A program made the translations under genes and the position numbers. A DNA stretch of 64,000 bases from Notospermus geniculatus (lineage: Eukaryota > Nemertea > Pilidiophora > Heteronemertea > Lineidae): contig NMRB01000201.1 of assembly GCA_002633025.1 (NCBI GenBank), forward strand, positions 115,725-179,724. Direction: 5' to 3'. This document shows, one piece after another, positions 49,049-60,596 of this stretch (positions are counted from its first letter, which is position 1; each line of letters opens with the position of its first letter). The notes beneath the pieces are model-generated. The model was not told the origin of the DNA. It saw only the letters and a program-made list of their open reading frames with translations, and ran no database searches.

Positions 49049-49291
49049 GACAAGTCTTTCTTTCTCATTCAAACTCGTTCAAAATTGTGGCAGAAGCACT
49101 TGTTTTGTGACATTGTAAGTAAACATGAACAAAAGCGTTAGCAATTCTCTGACACTTACAAATATGTATTACCATAATTCAATATTCATGGTAATACATT
49201 GTGTCATGATTACAAAGCATGGAAGTCATGTTATTAATACTCGTAGCATTCATGTCAACAAGAGTTACATTCTCTGTGAAAATAATCCCAT

Positions 49292-51324
49292 TCAATCAAC
49301 TGTCTTACAGTTGGCCATAACTGCATAACAATGCTTCACTGCTTCTTGGCAGTTATTGTATTCCTTCCATGGAAGACACAGACATTCCTCCATGAGCCAC
49401 AGGTGGCGCTCCAACACAGGAAGCGCATCCTCAATATCCCCCTTTAACATTTTATCCATTGCTTCGGAATACACATCATGTGATCTTTCGAGCACCAGGA
49501 GTTTTTTTGTCATGTCATGTTTATGTTTACATTGTGAGCAGGGTAGGCGGTGAAGTTTGAGCTCTCCTGCGGAAGAAGAGGCTCACTACATTTTTCACAT
49601 TTCAACGCTGGTGGCATGTTATCTGGCAGTTCAGGATATATTGGCCAGTCATCCAAGCAAGCATCGCACTGACATTCAAAAAAGTACTGATCTTTTAGTT
49701 TTTCCTGGCGAATCTTTTTGGGATGAACTGCCCAAAGAGCACCATAATTATCAACGATCTCTTCCCCTTTCCGCATGTTGCGTATTGCACGAACAACACT
49801 AACATCGCCATAGTAATGGCGTACAACAGTTGGGTTACATGAATGATTTATCAAACTCATTGTCGGGTACAGAGCAGCACCAACTTCTAAAGATTTAGCA
49901 TTGCGTATGCCTTTCTTTGAGAGCTCAATTTCTGACACTTCGTGAGCATTGCAAGGGCAAAGCTGGAGAAGTGACAACAGAATGCCACCGACAAAAACGA
50001 AATCTGGTTGTGAAGCCTCAGCACCAAAGAATTCAGTTTTCTGCAGGCATTTCAACAAGAATACAGCCTTAATTGTACGGAGAAACAAATCACCGGGGGT
50101 ACGTTGAGAATCATGGGTGACCAGTGCCTTCACCGTCCTCAAATCACCTTCTTGCCAAATATCACTGACGTCTGTGCCAAATTTACCCCAATCTACAGTA
50201 CTACCTTCATTTTCCAAATACTCATGAAACCCCTTAAGTTTTTCGTACCCTGCCCTGAGGATCACACGATGAACAAGGTGACCCCAGCAGTTGTCAGTCA
50301 GGTTAATGTGATTGAGATATTTGCATTCATACTTGTGGAAGGACTCCCAGGCCGTCTGTTGACACTCTTTACTACAGAAGTTGATTGTACTGCAAACAGG
50401 ACAAGGGTGAGTCCCAACTGTTCGCTTCATACAGTTGTAACAATGAGTCAAGTAAAAAGGAGCCAACAAAACAGCACCAAATGGCTTTTCTACGATCAAA
50501 ACTTCACCAACTCGAACATCCTTCTTCACAACTGCAGTGCGACCTTGCTCTACAGAATATTTCAAATCAAAAAGAGAACTGGCGCACGGGAACCTGTCAT
50601 TGTTACTCTGAGTCGGAGGCAAAACAGGAATTTTGGGTTTTTTATACACATTTTTCTGCGATGCTTTAGTCTTTGGCTTCTCAGCAGAGATTTTCTCACA
50701 TGCCTCAATCTCTGTCTTTATGTCATTCTCCCAGTTCAGTTTCTTCCCATCATCAAGTTTACCATGTTGTAATGACTCCAATGCTTTCTTAAACGCCTCT
50801 ACTGCTTCAGCTTTCTTCTTCAGCTCGCGATAACACTTCCCCTGGCGGTCATACAATTTGAAGTGCAATTCTTGTGGAAAACCACATTCAAAAGCCAAAT
50901 CAATGTCAACCAAACTCTGCTCATAGCTTTTCAAATGATACAGCACGGCCGACCTGTTCCCGTAGGCTAAGGCAATTTCAGTCTTGCCCTCAGGAACGTC
51001 CATGTCCATCCCTACAGGAACTTTCCTGATACAATTGCTATAATGTTGTAAAGCATTATGATAATACTTCTTCTGGAAAGATTGGTTTCCGTTTTCTCTC
51101 AAAGTCTTTGCCTCTTCTAAAGACTTTCCATTGAAGTTCTCATCAATATCCATTGTTGTGTTAACAATGTCCATTTCTAGGACAAATTTCACTCTCTCCT
51201 CGTCGGTGCTCAGCTTGGCAAATTCCTTTGAGATTTGTTCCAGTTGTTCACATGCTTTCAGTTGTTCTGATATCGACTGATAGAATCTATCGAAGATCCC
51301 ACCGGATATCTCCACCTCTGCCAT
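49292..51324 (-). CDS. SMYD4: SMYD4-like TPR/SET/MYND lysine methyltransferase, C-end frameshift
   Basis: This is a SET/MYND protein lysine methyltransferase of the SMYD4 subgroup, which has N-terminal TPR repeats. One long exon (acceptor at 51342) reads from ATG 51324 to a stop at 49510 (604 aa). TPR-like helices span about residues 70-210. The SET N-part starts near 245. The MYND finger, 295-333, has CxxC at 295-298 and the C-x2-C/H-C pattern. The SET core has NHSCNP at 493-498 and a DNYG motif, and a CQCDAC post-SET cluster follows at 551-556. Beyond about residue 585 the frame is wrong. A +1 or -1 shift near 49540-49560 opens CSQCKHKHD and a helical C-terminus to a stop at 49292, restoring the last Cys pair expected of SMYD4. 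Human SMYD4 is about 804 aa, so further 3' exons are possible. It is divergent from NUDT5. Confidence 0.85.
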
Positions 51325-52343
51325 GATGAATTTATTAATTCCTGGAAAGAGAATGAAAATGCTAACTAGCTACAGTCTCTGATTGATATAGCATCCATGA
51401 ACCATAGGACAACCTATAAATGGGCATAGGATACCTGTATTCTATTTTTAGCACTATCTCTATACAGTGTATATCTTTACTCTACAGTGTGCTGCTTTAC
51501 TGATACTAGTATGGCCTGATCGCCAAAATTCGGCGACGTAGAGGAGATGTTTCCGCAACAGGAATCCCCACAAATTTGGTATATTTTAATTGTCTACCTT
51601 TTAAACCACTTACCAACGCTAGCTTTTAAAACTCTGAAGCATATAAATCGGTGAAATTTGAAGATTTTACAAGCCGGCAATGCTCATTCTTGCCCAGCTG
51701 CTTACAGCGCCATCTCTAGCTAGAAAGTAAAACTACCGCTCCTAGTCTGGTTCCACTGACTTCCACCAGATGGCGCTTTCGCCACACCGTCAGCTGCTGC
51801 CACCTAGCGTTTAATTACCTCCATGCTTCCATGCTTTCCCCTTGATTATCTTCTAATATTTTGCTATGTAGCCTAACTTATTGTAAGCCCAGGCAATGCC
51901 ATGTGGCACTAGGCTGTCCTCATGATTATGATATTATGATGATCGTCGCCCCTTCCTAAAACCCGATCAGGTGGCCTAGGGCCTATACATTGTATACATC
52001 TACCCTCTGGTGAGGGATGGCCACATCTCGATTTTTCGTCTGCTTTTTACCACTTTGCCCCACAACAGGCACAGTCACACGCACAAGAATCACAGTTGTA
52101 CCAGTAACAAATTCAACAAAGTTCACAACCAGATTGCACACACAGAACAGCAGATATCAGAGTCGGCCAATCGACAGTGTCCGTGACCAACCCAGCCCTC
52201 CTAGTGTTACCGGTACCCGTCCCGCTCTCTCATGTCTTTGCCCACCCTCAGCTTTTGCGACAACCAAGTTGATACCATTGATCTCGACCAAACTAGGAAA
52301 ACATTTCTGCGGATTTGAAAGTCGATGTTTTTACAGCAGGAAA

Positions 52344-53976
52344 ATGGCAGATGACCGCGGTGATACCAAGAGTCCCGAACAAAAATGTCAAAAACTTGAT
52401 AAGGACTTCAAAGCCACTGATGCAAAGAATTTAGATAAACAGGTGCGACTCAAGTGTTTTCTAGAATTCACGTGCACTTTGTCGTCTTGGTATGATACTA
52501 AATGGAAGGAATACCAAAGGCCCAATATGACTGCCAAAAATGATGGGTGTGATGTTAAATCACACTTCATTGNGAGGATGAAACACTTGAGACATGTGCC
52601 CTGAGGGAATTGAAGGAGGAAACAGGATACACTGGTCAAGTCAAACATTCCTCACCTGGTAAGGTGTCCAGTATACATGTTTTCCCACAAAGAGTGTTTA
52701 TAACTTACCTCTTTCCTGTGGCTGATAGATACTCTGGGATTCTTCTACAGTTCAGGTGTCCCAGAGTTCTAGCTTCCACATGATATCAGGCTGACTCTTA
52801 TTTATTATCTTGCTGGCAAACTGCAGTGGGCTACAACTTCTCCATTGCTCAATACTTTCCAAGAGAATCCTGTTACTGGACTCAGTCGAGTCATTGAGTT
52901 TTGGCCGTTAGAAACTGGTTGTTCCTTGCTCATGCCAGTTGTTCTAATTCTTGCTCATGGTTACGTTCTTTCTTTTTCCAGTCACATGTCTGGATGCTGG
53001 GACTGGAAACTGCACAGGAACTATGGTGTCTGTTGAGGTATATATGAGGTGATTGGGCCCACAGGCCAAGCAGTGGAGTGTTGGTAGTTTTGGAGGGAAC
53101 TGGAACCAGAGGTTCTCTTAATCTCTTTGGACAGCAAAAGTTCCACTTCTTGTTTTCAATGGATAATTAAGTGTGTAATCATTTCAGATTGATGGTGATC
53201 TGAAAATTAATAGAAGACCAGTACAGGAGACTGAGCCAAGTGGTGAGTGTGTGCCCACTGATTTCATCCTACTCCTGATCATGCCATATTTGTGACTTAT
53301 ATCGCATACCGAAATCAACATTTTGATAATTGGCTTTGTAACCAAAATAATGATAAATCACTTCATGTACAAGTACCGGTACTCAACTTGTCTTTCCAGA
53401 ATTCATTGAAGTTCTCAAAGTACCAACTGATGAATTGCTCAATTTCCTCAACAGTAAGTGGACGTTATACGAATTCAGGCCTTGCCTTCTGAGGCAAGCA
53501 AAAAACTGCTCTCCTCAGAAGACAAGGCCTGCTAATTAGGGGAGCCGTAGGATGACTGGTTCTCAATCCTCTCACTGCTCTGTAGAAGTACCTAATGGAA
53601 ATGATGCCAGGCAACCTGGAGCTGCTTTTCTAGCAGAAGTTGACAGACCAATCACATCTCCACTGCTACAATGACAATGTACTACTGCTAGTCATACTAG
53701 AACAAGAGATATTCAACTCAACAGTCCACATGTGAACAGTAGTGTGTTTTGTGAATCAGGTGTGAACAGCATGTGGTCACACTTTTGATTCTGCAGTTTT
53801 CACTTCTTTTATTGTAGTATCACCAGGTATCATCAACCACTGTCTTGTTCATTTCAGCACAAAGTAAGGAAGGATTGATCGTGGATTCTCGAGTGTACAG
53901 TTACGCAATTGCCCTGGCACATGCTTCAAAACCTCCGCTTCAGGAAAAGGCTGATCTTTCTAACTTTGACGCATGA
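52344..53976 (+). CDS. NUDT5: NUDT5-like ADP-sugar pyrophosphatase, middle missing at an N join
   Basis: NUDT5 hydrolyses ADP-ribose and related ADP-sugars in cytosol and nucleus. The 3' part is clear: 52574-52658, 52982-53037, 53188-53242, 53400-53453 and 53858-53976, with phases consistent. The first holds most of a Nudix box, DETLETCALRELKEETGY, with catalytic REL-EE. Then come VTCLDAGTGNC, EFIEVLKVP and the C-terminal DSRVYSYAIALAHA. Sequence left of the N at 52573 is not contiguous: substrate-binding strands and the Nudix Gly are absent. A likely first exon starts at ATG 52344 (MADDRGDTKSP) and ends near 52442. An upstream in-frame stretch from 52017 could be a leader, but I doubt it. 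Confidence 0.85.
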
Positions 53977-54432
53977 ATACTGAAGTATCACTTCACAGCA
54001 CAAATATGTGTGTGTGTGCTTGATAAGGACTTGATTTTAAGAGAGGAGAATGAAAGGACTGTCTTTGGTAGATTGGTGCCTCTGTGATGACTGAGATTAA
54101 TTTATTTCGGTCATGGAATTGTCTCAAAAGTGTACCAGTATTCCAGTTTGTGAAGTGCTTTCAATCAAGGCAGGGCCTTTTTCAACCTCCTGTTCCCCGA
54201 GCGATTCCAGTGTCATATTTTATAAATAGTCTATTTGGCTGGAAGTTTTATTAAAATAATTTGAAAGCCATGGAAATCTTCTGTTTTCTTTTAACGAGTT
54301 ACTATCGTGTACGGATATATATGCCTGGGGCACCACACCTGGTTCCATAGAAGTGTACCTTGTGTACCCGGTACATCTGATCTGACGATGTACGTGTATG
54401 AAACACTGACATGGGTTAATAATGAAAGCTGA

Positions 54433-54438
54433 TTTATT
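54433..54438 (-). terminator. Possible YOD1 polyadenylation signal
   Basis: AATAAA on the minus strand lies about 370 bp after the YOD1 stop. It is a plausible 3' end for a gene convergent with NUDT5. Confidence 0.35.
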
Positions 54439-54804
54439 TAAAAGTACCATAAATACAATGTTGTAAGAAACTGACAAACTGGAAAATTCATCAGACAGTT
54501 GAACAAACAGAATGATGCACATGCACATACATTTTCAGACAAAATATAAAGCTGCTGTTCATGGCTGGTTTTAAGCAATAACACTGATATTCTGTAGGAT
54601 TTCGATTTCAGCACACATGAGAAACTTTCTGGCATACAAGTTTCTTTGTTCTCACATTGACATGTAGAAGGCAACCAGAGGGCAGACTAAAGTGTCCTCA
54701 AAACAGCCTGAACACCAGGATGACCTGAAAACAGGAACGATTACTTGGTTTTCCCACAACATAAAGTCAGTCAATTGCATGTGAAGGACCTGTACGGAAT
54801 GTTG

Positions 54805-55719
54805 CTAATATTCACCAAAGTTGATGTGGCCTGTTGTCTTGGCATGTTCCTGAGCAGCAGATTGTCCTACAAGGGCTTTCTGGCAGATCAGACATCGCAA
54901 AGAAAACTGTTTCACATCAGTAAACTGGCGACTGCTTCTTGCCTCGGCAGCAAGTTCCAGTGCTAAGCCAAGAATACTATCATCGCTAGTTGGAAAGACA
55001 GTCTGAGTCAGTCCGTCATTAGCTGGCTCGAAGACAAGTGGATCATAGTGAATTCCGTCATAGATAAGAAGAATGCGTTGGGAGTAATTTTGGTCTTCAC
55101 CAAATCTGTTGATTCGTTCTGATTGGGTATCAACAACATCAATTTCTAGTCCATAATACTTTGATAATATGGCGACTTCGATTGCTCCTCCCCATGTCTC
55201 GTCATTCATAATCCAAGTGCAGTAATCCGCATTTGACTTCTCGAGGAATCCTTCATTGTATGTTTCTGGATCACTCATAACAATTCCAGCTATGAGTTCC
55301 CTCATGCCAGTAGCAACAGACAGATCCAACTTGCCTTCACGTGCAAAATTAATACTTGTGAAAAGACACGAGTTGTTAGCAGGGACAACTTGTCTTGTAA
55401 GGATACCATGAGCATTCGATTGATTTCGATTCTGTTTCGATACACGTACAGTCTCTTTTGTATTAGTCACTGAATTTTTTTCAACGATCAGAACATCGCC
55501 AGATTTCAAAGACAGACTTGCCAACTGTTGATTTTCATTTTTAATATCAAGCAACTTCGGAGGATAGCCACTTAATATTTTAAGTCTGTCTGTCGGAATA
55601 TTTGTTAAAGAATGAAGAGTGTGTTTCAGGTCATGGACAGTTGAATCGCTGGTTAGCTGTCGTATTGTGTGTTGTCCACTCTCAGCCTTGCATCGGAGAA
55701 GCAGGGGAGCACCTGACAT
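54805..55719 (-). CDS. YOD1: YOD1/OTU1 deubiquitinase, single coding exon
   Basis: YOD1 is an OTU-family deubiquitinase that works with p97/VCP in ER-associated degradation. The 304-aa frame starts at ATG 55719. An acceptor at 55748 shows a 5' UTR intron. Residues 1-80 form a UBX-like fold. The OTU domain has VVPANNSCLFTS with catalytic Cys118, then WGGAIEVAILSKYY, DVVDTQ, RFGED and LLIYDGIHYDP with His224. A C2H2 zinc finger follows: C276, C279, H292 and H298, ending in GHINFGEY. Human YOD1 is about 348 aa, with the extra length at the N-terminus. The position three before the catalytic Cys is Asn115, where the family has Asp (DNSC). Confidence 0.94.
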   Translation of the reverse strand: MSGAPLLLRCKAESGQHTIRQLTSDSTVHDLKHTLHSLTNIPTDRLKILSGYPPKLLDIKNENQQLASLSLKSGDVLIVEKNSVTNTKETVRVSKQNRNQSNAHGILTRQVVPANNSCLFTSINFAREGKLDLSVATGMRELIAGIVMSDPETYNEGFLEKSNADYCTWIMNDETWGGAIEVAILSKYYGLEIDVVDTQSERINRFGEDQNYSQRILLIYDGIHYDPLVFEPANDGLTQTVFPTSDDSILGLALELAAEARSSRQFTDVKQFSLRCLICQKALVGQSAAQEHAKTTGHINFGEY

Positions 55720-56159
55720 CCTGAGTGATCTTGGCAGCAGACGTCACCTGATGGAAGAAAAAGAAGAAGTCTGTGAGAGTTTATGACAAAAGCGATAGAC
55801 TTATAGCACATGTCCCCGTGGTCCTGGACGAGATGTCTCCCTCCTGAGAGCTTCTAGCCGAGGCTTAAATTGGCAATCTGTTCTGTAGCTAGACGTGTAG
55901 CCTTAGGCATCGGTACGATGGCGGTAGGCCTATCTCGGCCTAGTTAAGACGACGTTGATTGAACTGCATCATGCTGATACGCTGCTGGCTGGGATCGCGA
56001 CGCTTGTGTCAAGTAACCAGTGAGTACCGGTACTCAGCCCCGAACCCTCAGCCCCGTACTGCTGACGTATGTGTCACTGTGCTGTGTGCACTGTTCTCTG
56101 TGCCTACTCTACTGTACTGTATTGTAGGCCTACGGCCGGTGCCGGTGGCGGCAGAGGAA

Positions 56160-56444
56160 CCTCATTCATTGATTTGGTTGGTTTTCATGTTTTTTATCGG
56201 ACTTATCAGAAGTAATCAATTCCAATGCGGTATTTTTTATATGCAGTACCGGACAATTAATCATTAATCACTGAAACGCTACCTTAACTCCGAACAGGAA
56301 ACGGAAAATGAGAGAAATTTTGGAGCAGGATTCAACAATCGGCCTTCGAAAACCTATGACACTGCGTAAAACGTCATACACAAGCATAAGAAGCTACGTC
56401 ATCATATTGTGTGCTCACAAATTCTTGCACTCTCCAGACAGCGG
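56160..56444. repeat. 285-bp direct repeat, copy 1
   Basis: This nearly matches 57716-57993, including TTTTATCGGACTTATCAGAA and ATGAGAGAAATTTTGGAGCA. The two copies flank about 1.27 kb that holds the 41-bp array and the SINE. Short frames in both copies start MREILEQDSTIGLRKP but do not continue, so coding is unlikely. Confidence 0.75.
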
Positions 56445-56764
56445 TTAGTCTCGCGTCACCAGCCTCTCTCTCTTACAGGAGAGAGTCTGGTAGCAAAGGC
56501 CAAAACTTTCGTTACCGCCAGGTGGCGAGTGTCCAGCTCAGAGCATCCGAATCTGATTGGCCAACGGCTGATTAAACATGGCTGCGCCCGTGAAACGCAT
56601 GATGAACGAACAAGGAACGAAATAGTCCGAGGGAAATGTTACCTTTTTAACACGTTTTATCGTGGTTTTCACCGAGTGATATGTAGACAGCGATCGAGCC
56701 TGGCCGTTTGAGGTGGATCGCTGATGAAATAAAGTGGAATTGTATTATGGCCGGGGCTATTCGT

Positions 56765-56940
56765 ACCGTGACGGTGCAAATAACGCCAAACCAGATCTTA
56801 TTCGTACCGTGACGGTGTGAATAGTGCGCCAGCCGTTCTTATTCATACCGTGACGGTGTGAATAGTGCAGGAATAGCTCTTATTTACACCGTCACGGTGG
56901 GAATAGTGCGGTGAGACTGATTATTCGTACCGTGACGGTG
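56765..56940. repeat. 41-bp array of ACCGTGACGGTG palindromes, 5 units
   Basis: ACCGTSACGGTG occurs at 56765, 56806, 56847, 56888 and 56929: exactly 41 bp apart each time. The core ACCGT-S-ACGGT is a palindrome with one central base, and that base is inverted in the fourth unit. Bases between cores are only partly conserved (TTATTCGT before, TGAATAGTGCG after). Confidence 0.9.
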
Positions 56941-57296
56941 ATGTATAATTTCTGCACCGTAACTCGGACAGTGCGACTCTGTGGGCAGCAGATCTAAAAT
57001 GATATTTTAGCCTGGGCAATTTTTTTCCTTTGACGGGGTCCAGTGATCCCATCTTTCACAGTTAAATGAAATATTGGCCTCTGCTGTCTGATGATAAAAT
57101 ATTTTTCATAGGCCGGCTAGGCCTAGTAGGGCTAGGCCCTATTTTTTTAAAAAAATTTGGCTCAAGAATTACGCAGTTCCCCGTTTTCCGACAGTCACAC
57201 GGATCGATATCACGATATCGATAAAAAGACGAAAAGAAGAATAAGGAGGTGAAAGAAGAACTAAAAGAAAAGAAGAACTAAAAGAAAATAAAAAAG

Positions 57297-57375
57297 ATGT
57301 CATGACGGGGCTCGAACCCGCGGCCTTCCGAATGATAACCACCCACGCAAACCACTCGGCCACTGAGGCTCATGC
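57297..57375 (-). ncRNA. tRNA-derived SINE head or degenerate tRNA
   Basis: Read on the minus strand there is an A box, TGGCCGAGTGG, and a B box, GGTTCGAGCCC, at tRNA spacing with a plausible T arm (GCGGG/CCCGT). The two ends do not form an acceptor stem, and I could not fold a clean anticodon arm. It is followed by a long T/C-rich tail, as in SINEs with a Pol III terminator. Confidence 0.6.
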
Positions 57376-57715
57376 TTTGAACTGGGGGAATCATTAGATA
57401 CTTTAGTAGGCCTACCTTGCCCAAAAGCATTGACTATAAAACTTTTTTTCCTGGTAGTGGTTGTAAATTAACGTTTTCATCAAGAATATTGAGAAACAAA
57501 TCCGGCATTGTGCGAGATGATACCGGTAACTTCATCTGCAGGGGCGGATCCAGGATTTCGGAATAGGGGGGGCCGGACACCGTCAGCCGCAGGCCGACGG
57601 AGTCGCAAAGGCCACGACGGGCGGTCTGGGAAATGTACTGCGGGGGCGCTGATGGTTGGGCCTTTTCCGCTTCGCTGATTTTATGCTGATTAGCCATGTG
57701 CTAGGTGCGATAAGG

Positions 57716-57993
57716 CCTATTGATTTGGTTTTCATGTTTTTTATCGGACTTATCAGAAGTAATCAATTCCAATGCGGTATTTTTTATATGCAATACCGGA
57801 CAATTAATCAATAATCACTGAAACGCTACCTTAACTCCGAAGAGGAAACGGAAAATGAGAGAAATTTTGGAGCAGGATTCAACAATCGGCCTTCGAAAAC
57901 CAATGACACTGCGTAAAACGTCATACACAAGCATAAGATGCTACGTCATCATATTGTGTGCTCACAAATTCTTGCACTCTCCAGACAGCGGTA
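57716..57993. repeat. 285-bp direct repeat, copy 2
   Basis: This is the partner of 56160-56444. After it, the sequence diverges from copy 1 at the GACAGCGGT junction. Confidence 0.75.
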
Positions 57994-58639
57994 GACGCTC
58001 CACGCGCAAATTTCTCAAAACACGCAGGCGCAGTAATGAGCGCGACACGTGTAGCCTGGTTCTGCTCCAAAACTAGAGAACCAGTCCTCCGCGTCTGGCG
58101 CGGCGGGAAATTAAATACAGCTGACGGCGAGTTTGAACCCGCCATGAAACATCTATCAGTGTTTCTGTGCGAATAGTCCCCCTCACTGTCCTGCCCCATT
58201 CATGCCATTGTCGTCATGGCCTCTCAGTCTTGCTGCCTACTGTCGCTGCGTTCCCAATACAAAGAAGGAAACACTGAAAAAAGGAGAACATTGGTAGATG
58301 TTACACCCGGCGGGTTCGGACAGGTAGTGTGATAGGAATCAATGTCCTAGGAATGCAAGTCCGCCAAACAATAGCCCGCTATTGTAAGGTTACGGCCTAG
58401 CCCTAGGCCTATTCGAATGGTCATGAGTCCATAGCCATAATCCCGCTCGGCGCTGAACAATAAAACCTCACTTTGATTCCAGGGGGACTTTAATTCCTAT
58501 CACACCGGCAGTGAACAAAATAGGGCCTGTTTGGTGTTATCTAAGGAGGCATAATAGGCCCTTAGCTCAGATACAAATAAAAAACAAACACCCTAGTGAA
58601 ACAGCCCATCTACAGGGCACGGCTAGGGTCACTCAGTAC

Positions 58640-59420
58640 GGCCCGTGCATTCAGCCGCGCCGGGGAGTTGATCAAACCATAGTAGGCCTTGGCTCACAGG
58701 GACCTGAGGAATGCATTGCAGGGGGTGTTGGGCGGCGTTTCCCGAGGTCCAAATAGTACCACGGACAATGCCCGCCCGAGTAACACACTCCAAGTCGGGG
58801 GCCGGGGGGTTCAGGGTGTGTCCTGCTGTCATGTCCTTAGGCCCCGGCCTACACTGATCATGATGTAGTCATGGGCGTTCCCCTGGGGGTCGGGGGTGCG
58901 AACGACCCCCTACCCTTCCTTACATTCAAAGAACGTGTTGAGCAGGATGACAGGAAGGAACAAAACTTCACCCCGAAAATGACCCAGAACGCGTCTCGGA
59001 GATGTAGATTTTCAAATTTTCCCGGGGGAGGCCCCCATAACCGTCGGGGCGAGGAGCCGACGCGCTTCGCGCGCGCTGGAGGGCCCCCTTCGGAAAACCT
59101 GGGGACACCCACGGGTTAGCGTCAAAGCATATTCTTAATTCTGATTCTGTACGTTGAAAAAGTGTCTATGAACATCATGCACATTTATATCTATGCACTA
59201 AAACTCCTTCTGTAAAAACTCTTGGCACACCCATCTGTTGCACAGTGTAGATCGTGTAGTACATCAGATACTGATCTCTTCCGTCTTATTTAATTATTAT
59301 GCTAATAACCATTGCTTCTTGGCTGGCACGTTCATCACGCAACATGTAGCCTTTCCCGCGTAAAAATCAGCCGACGTCTGCCATTGGTCGCTGGATGAGT
59401 TTGATGATTACGTAACCCCT
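58640..59420. other. GC-rich repeat-like stretch, no supported gene
   Basis: Dense CCCCC/GGGGG blocks occur, with inverted words such as GGGGGAGGCCCCC (about 59020-59035). Frames on both strands have no family resemblance or splice support. Confidence 0.35.
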
Positions 59421-60596
59421 CTTCCTGAAACAAGGCGGGCGGGTCCATATTGGAGAGAGAGGACACAGCATGTGACCCTTTGACCCAGTATACATTTTTT
59501 CACTTGAAACCAGTAGAAGCAGTCAGCAATGACACTAAAATCGAAAAGATAAGGAGTAAACCCGTAAAAAATTGCCTTTGGTTGTGGAGAAAACCCTCCG
59601 AGACTTCATTTTTTCAAGTGCACTCGAGCATGCCCTCTCTGAACATAATAGCCTCGACCGGAGTTGTTGAAGGTAGCCGCAAGTTCCATCCAAGACGGCA
59701 AGGGGACTTCATGTGGAGGAGGATACACTGCTGTTTTTCGGTAAGTAAATCCACATTTCTTCGGCCATCCTTTGATAAGGTACCACTTTTTCGAAAGAAA
59801 GACAAGGTGAAGTTGTCGATCACGAAATGCATGCATTTTGTTGGAGAAAAATTGAATTATATGATGTTTTTGGTCGTTTTGAGGAATCATGCCGATTCAG
59901 ACGTGGTTCGAAAAAGTGCGCGCACAGCCTGCCATGTTGAGGCATGTTCTGTTCATTCTGCACTTTGCGTGATGCTGTGCATCAGTAATCCCTCTCAAAA
60001 AGGATTTAGGTTATTCGCGGATGATTATTTTATGATGATAGTCGGGATAGACTGCATTTTTTTTGTTCTTTTCTAAGATTTGAATCTTGGAAAACCTTCG
60101 GATTTCTTCTCTGCGGATGCATGCAAAATACTGCGTTATCCATTTTCGCGCCATTTTCTGTTGCGCGCTCAACGTTGTTGTGACACGTGGGAGAGTGCTC
60201 GTGGTCTATCATCATCTCATCATGTATCTAAATCCACATTCCTTTTTCCCTACAGGCAGGTTCCAGCCCGGGTATCCAGACAGTCCCACGACTACCACAT
60301 GATCAGCAGGACAAGGTGATTTTGATGCTGACAGACTCAGACTGTGGGGTTCAAATAATGGCGGCGGGAAATGACCATGCCCATGCAGTCTGCCTCCTGC
60401 TGGAGTGACGCAACTTGTTTCTGATGTGACCTCTGACCTGATGGGGTTGATTGTGATTCTTGGAACTAATCTGCATATGCAGATGTGTGGACAATTCATT
60501 ACCATGGTTACAGGATTCTGAAAACGGCCCATGGATTTTAGGAGATGCGGGATTCTCGAGTAAGGATAATGGATATGCACATTGGATGTTGATGAA

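Noticed and set aside
52017-52343. In-frame extension upstream of the NUDT5 ATG, possibly a mitochondrial leader
   Set aside because: It is proline/threonine-rich, low in complexity and unlike NUDT5 N-termini. The ATG at 52344 is adequate.
56336-56450. Short frame MREILEQDSTIGLRKP repeated in both 285-bp repeats
   Set aside because: The frame ends at different places in the two copies and has no acceptor or family match; it is part of the repeat.
59450-60076. 208-aa plus-strand frame
   Set aside because: A donor-like CGGTAAGT sits in the middle, the composition changes across it, and no domain is recognisable. It may hold an exon, but I cannot support a product.
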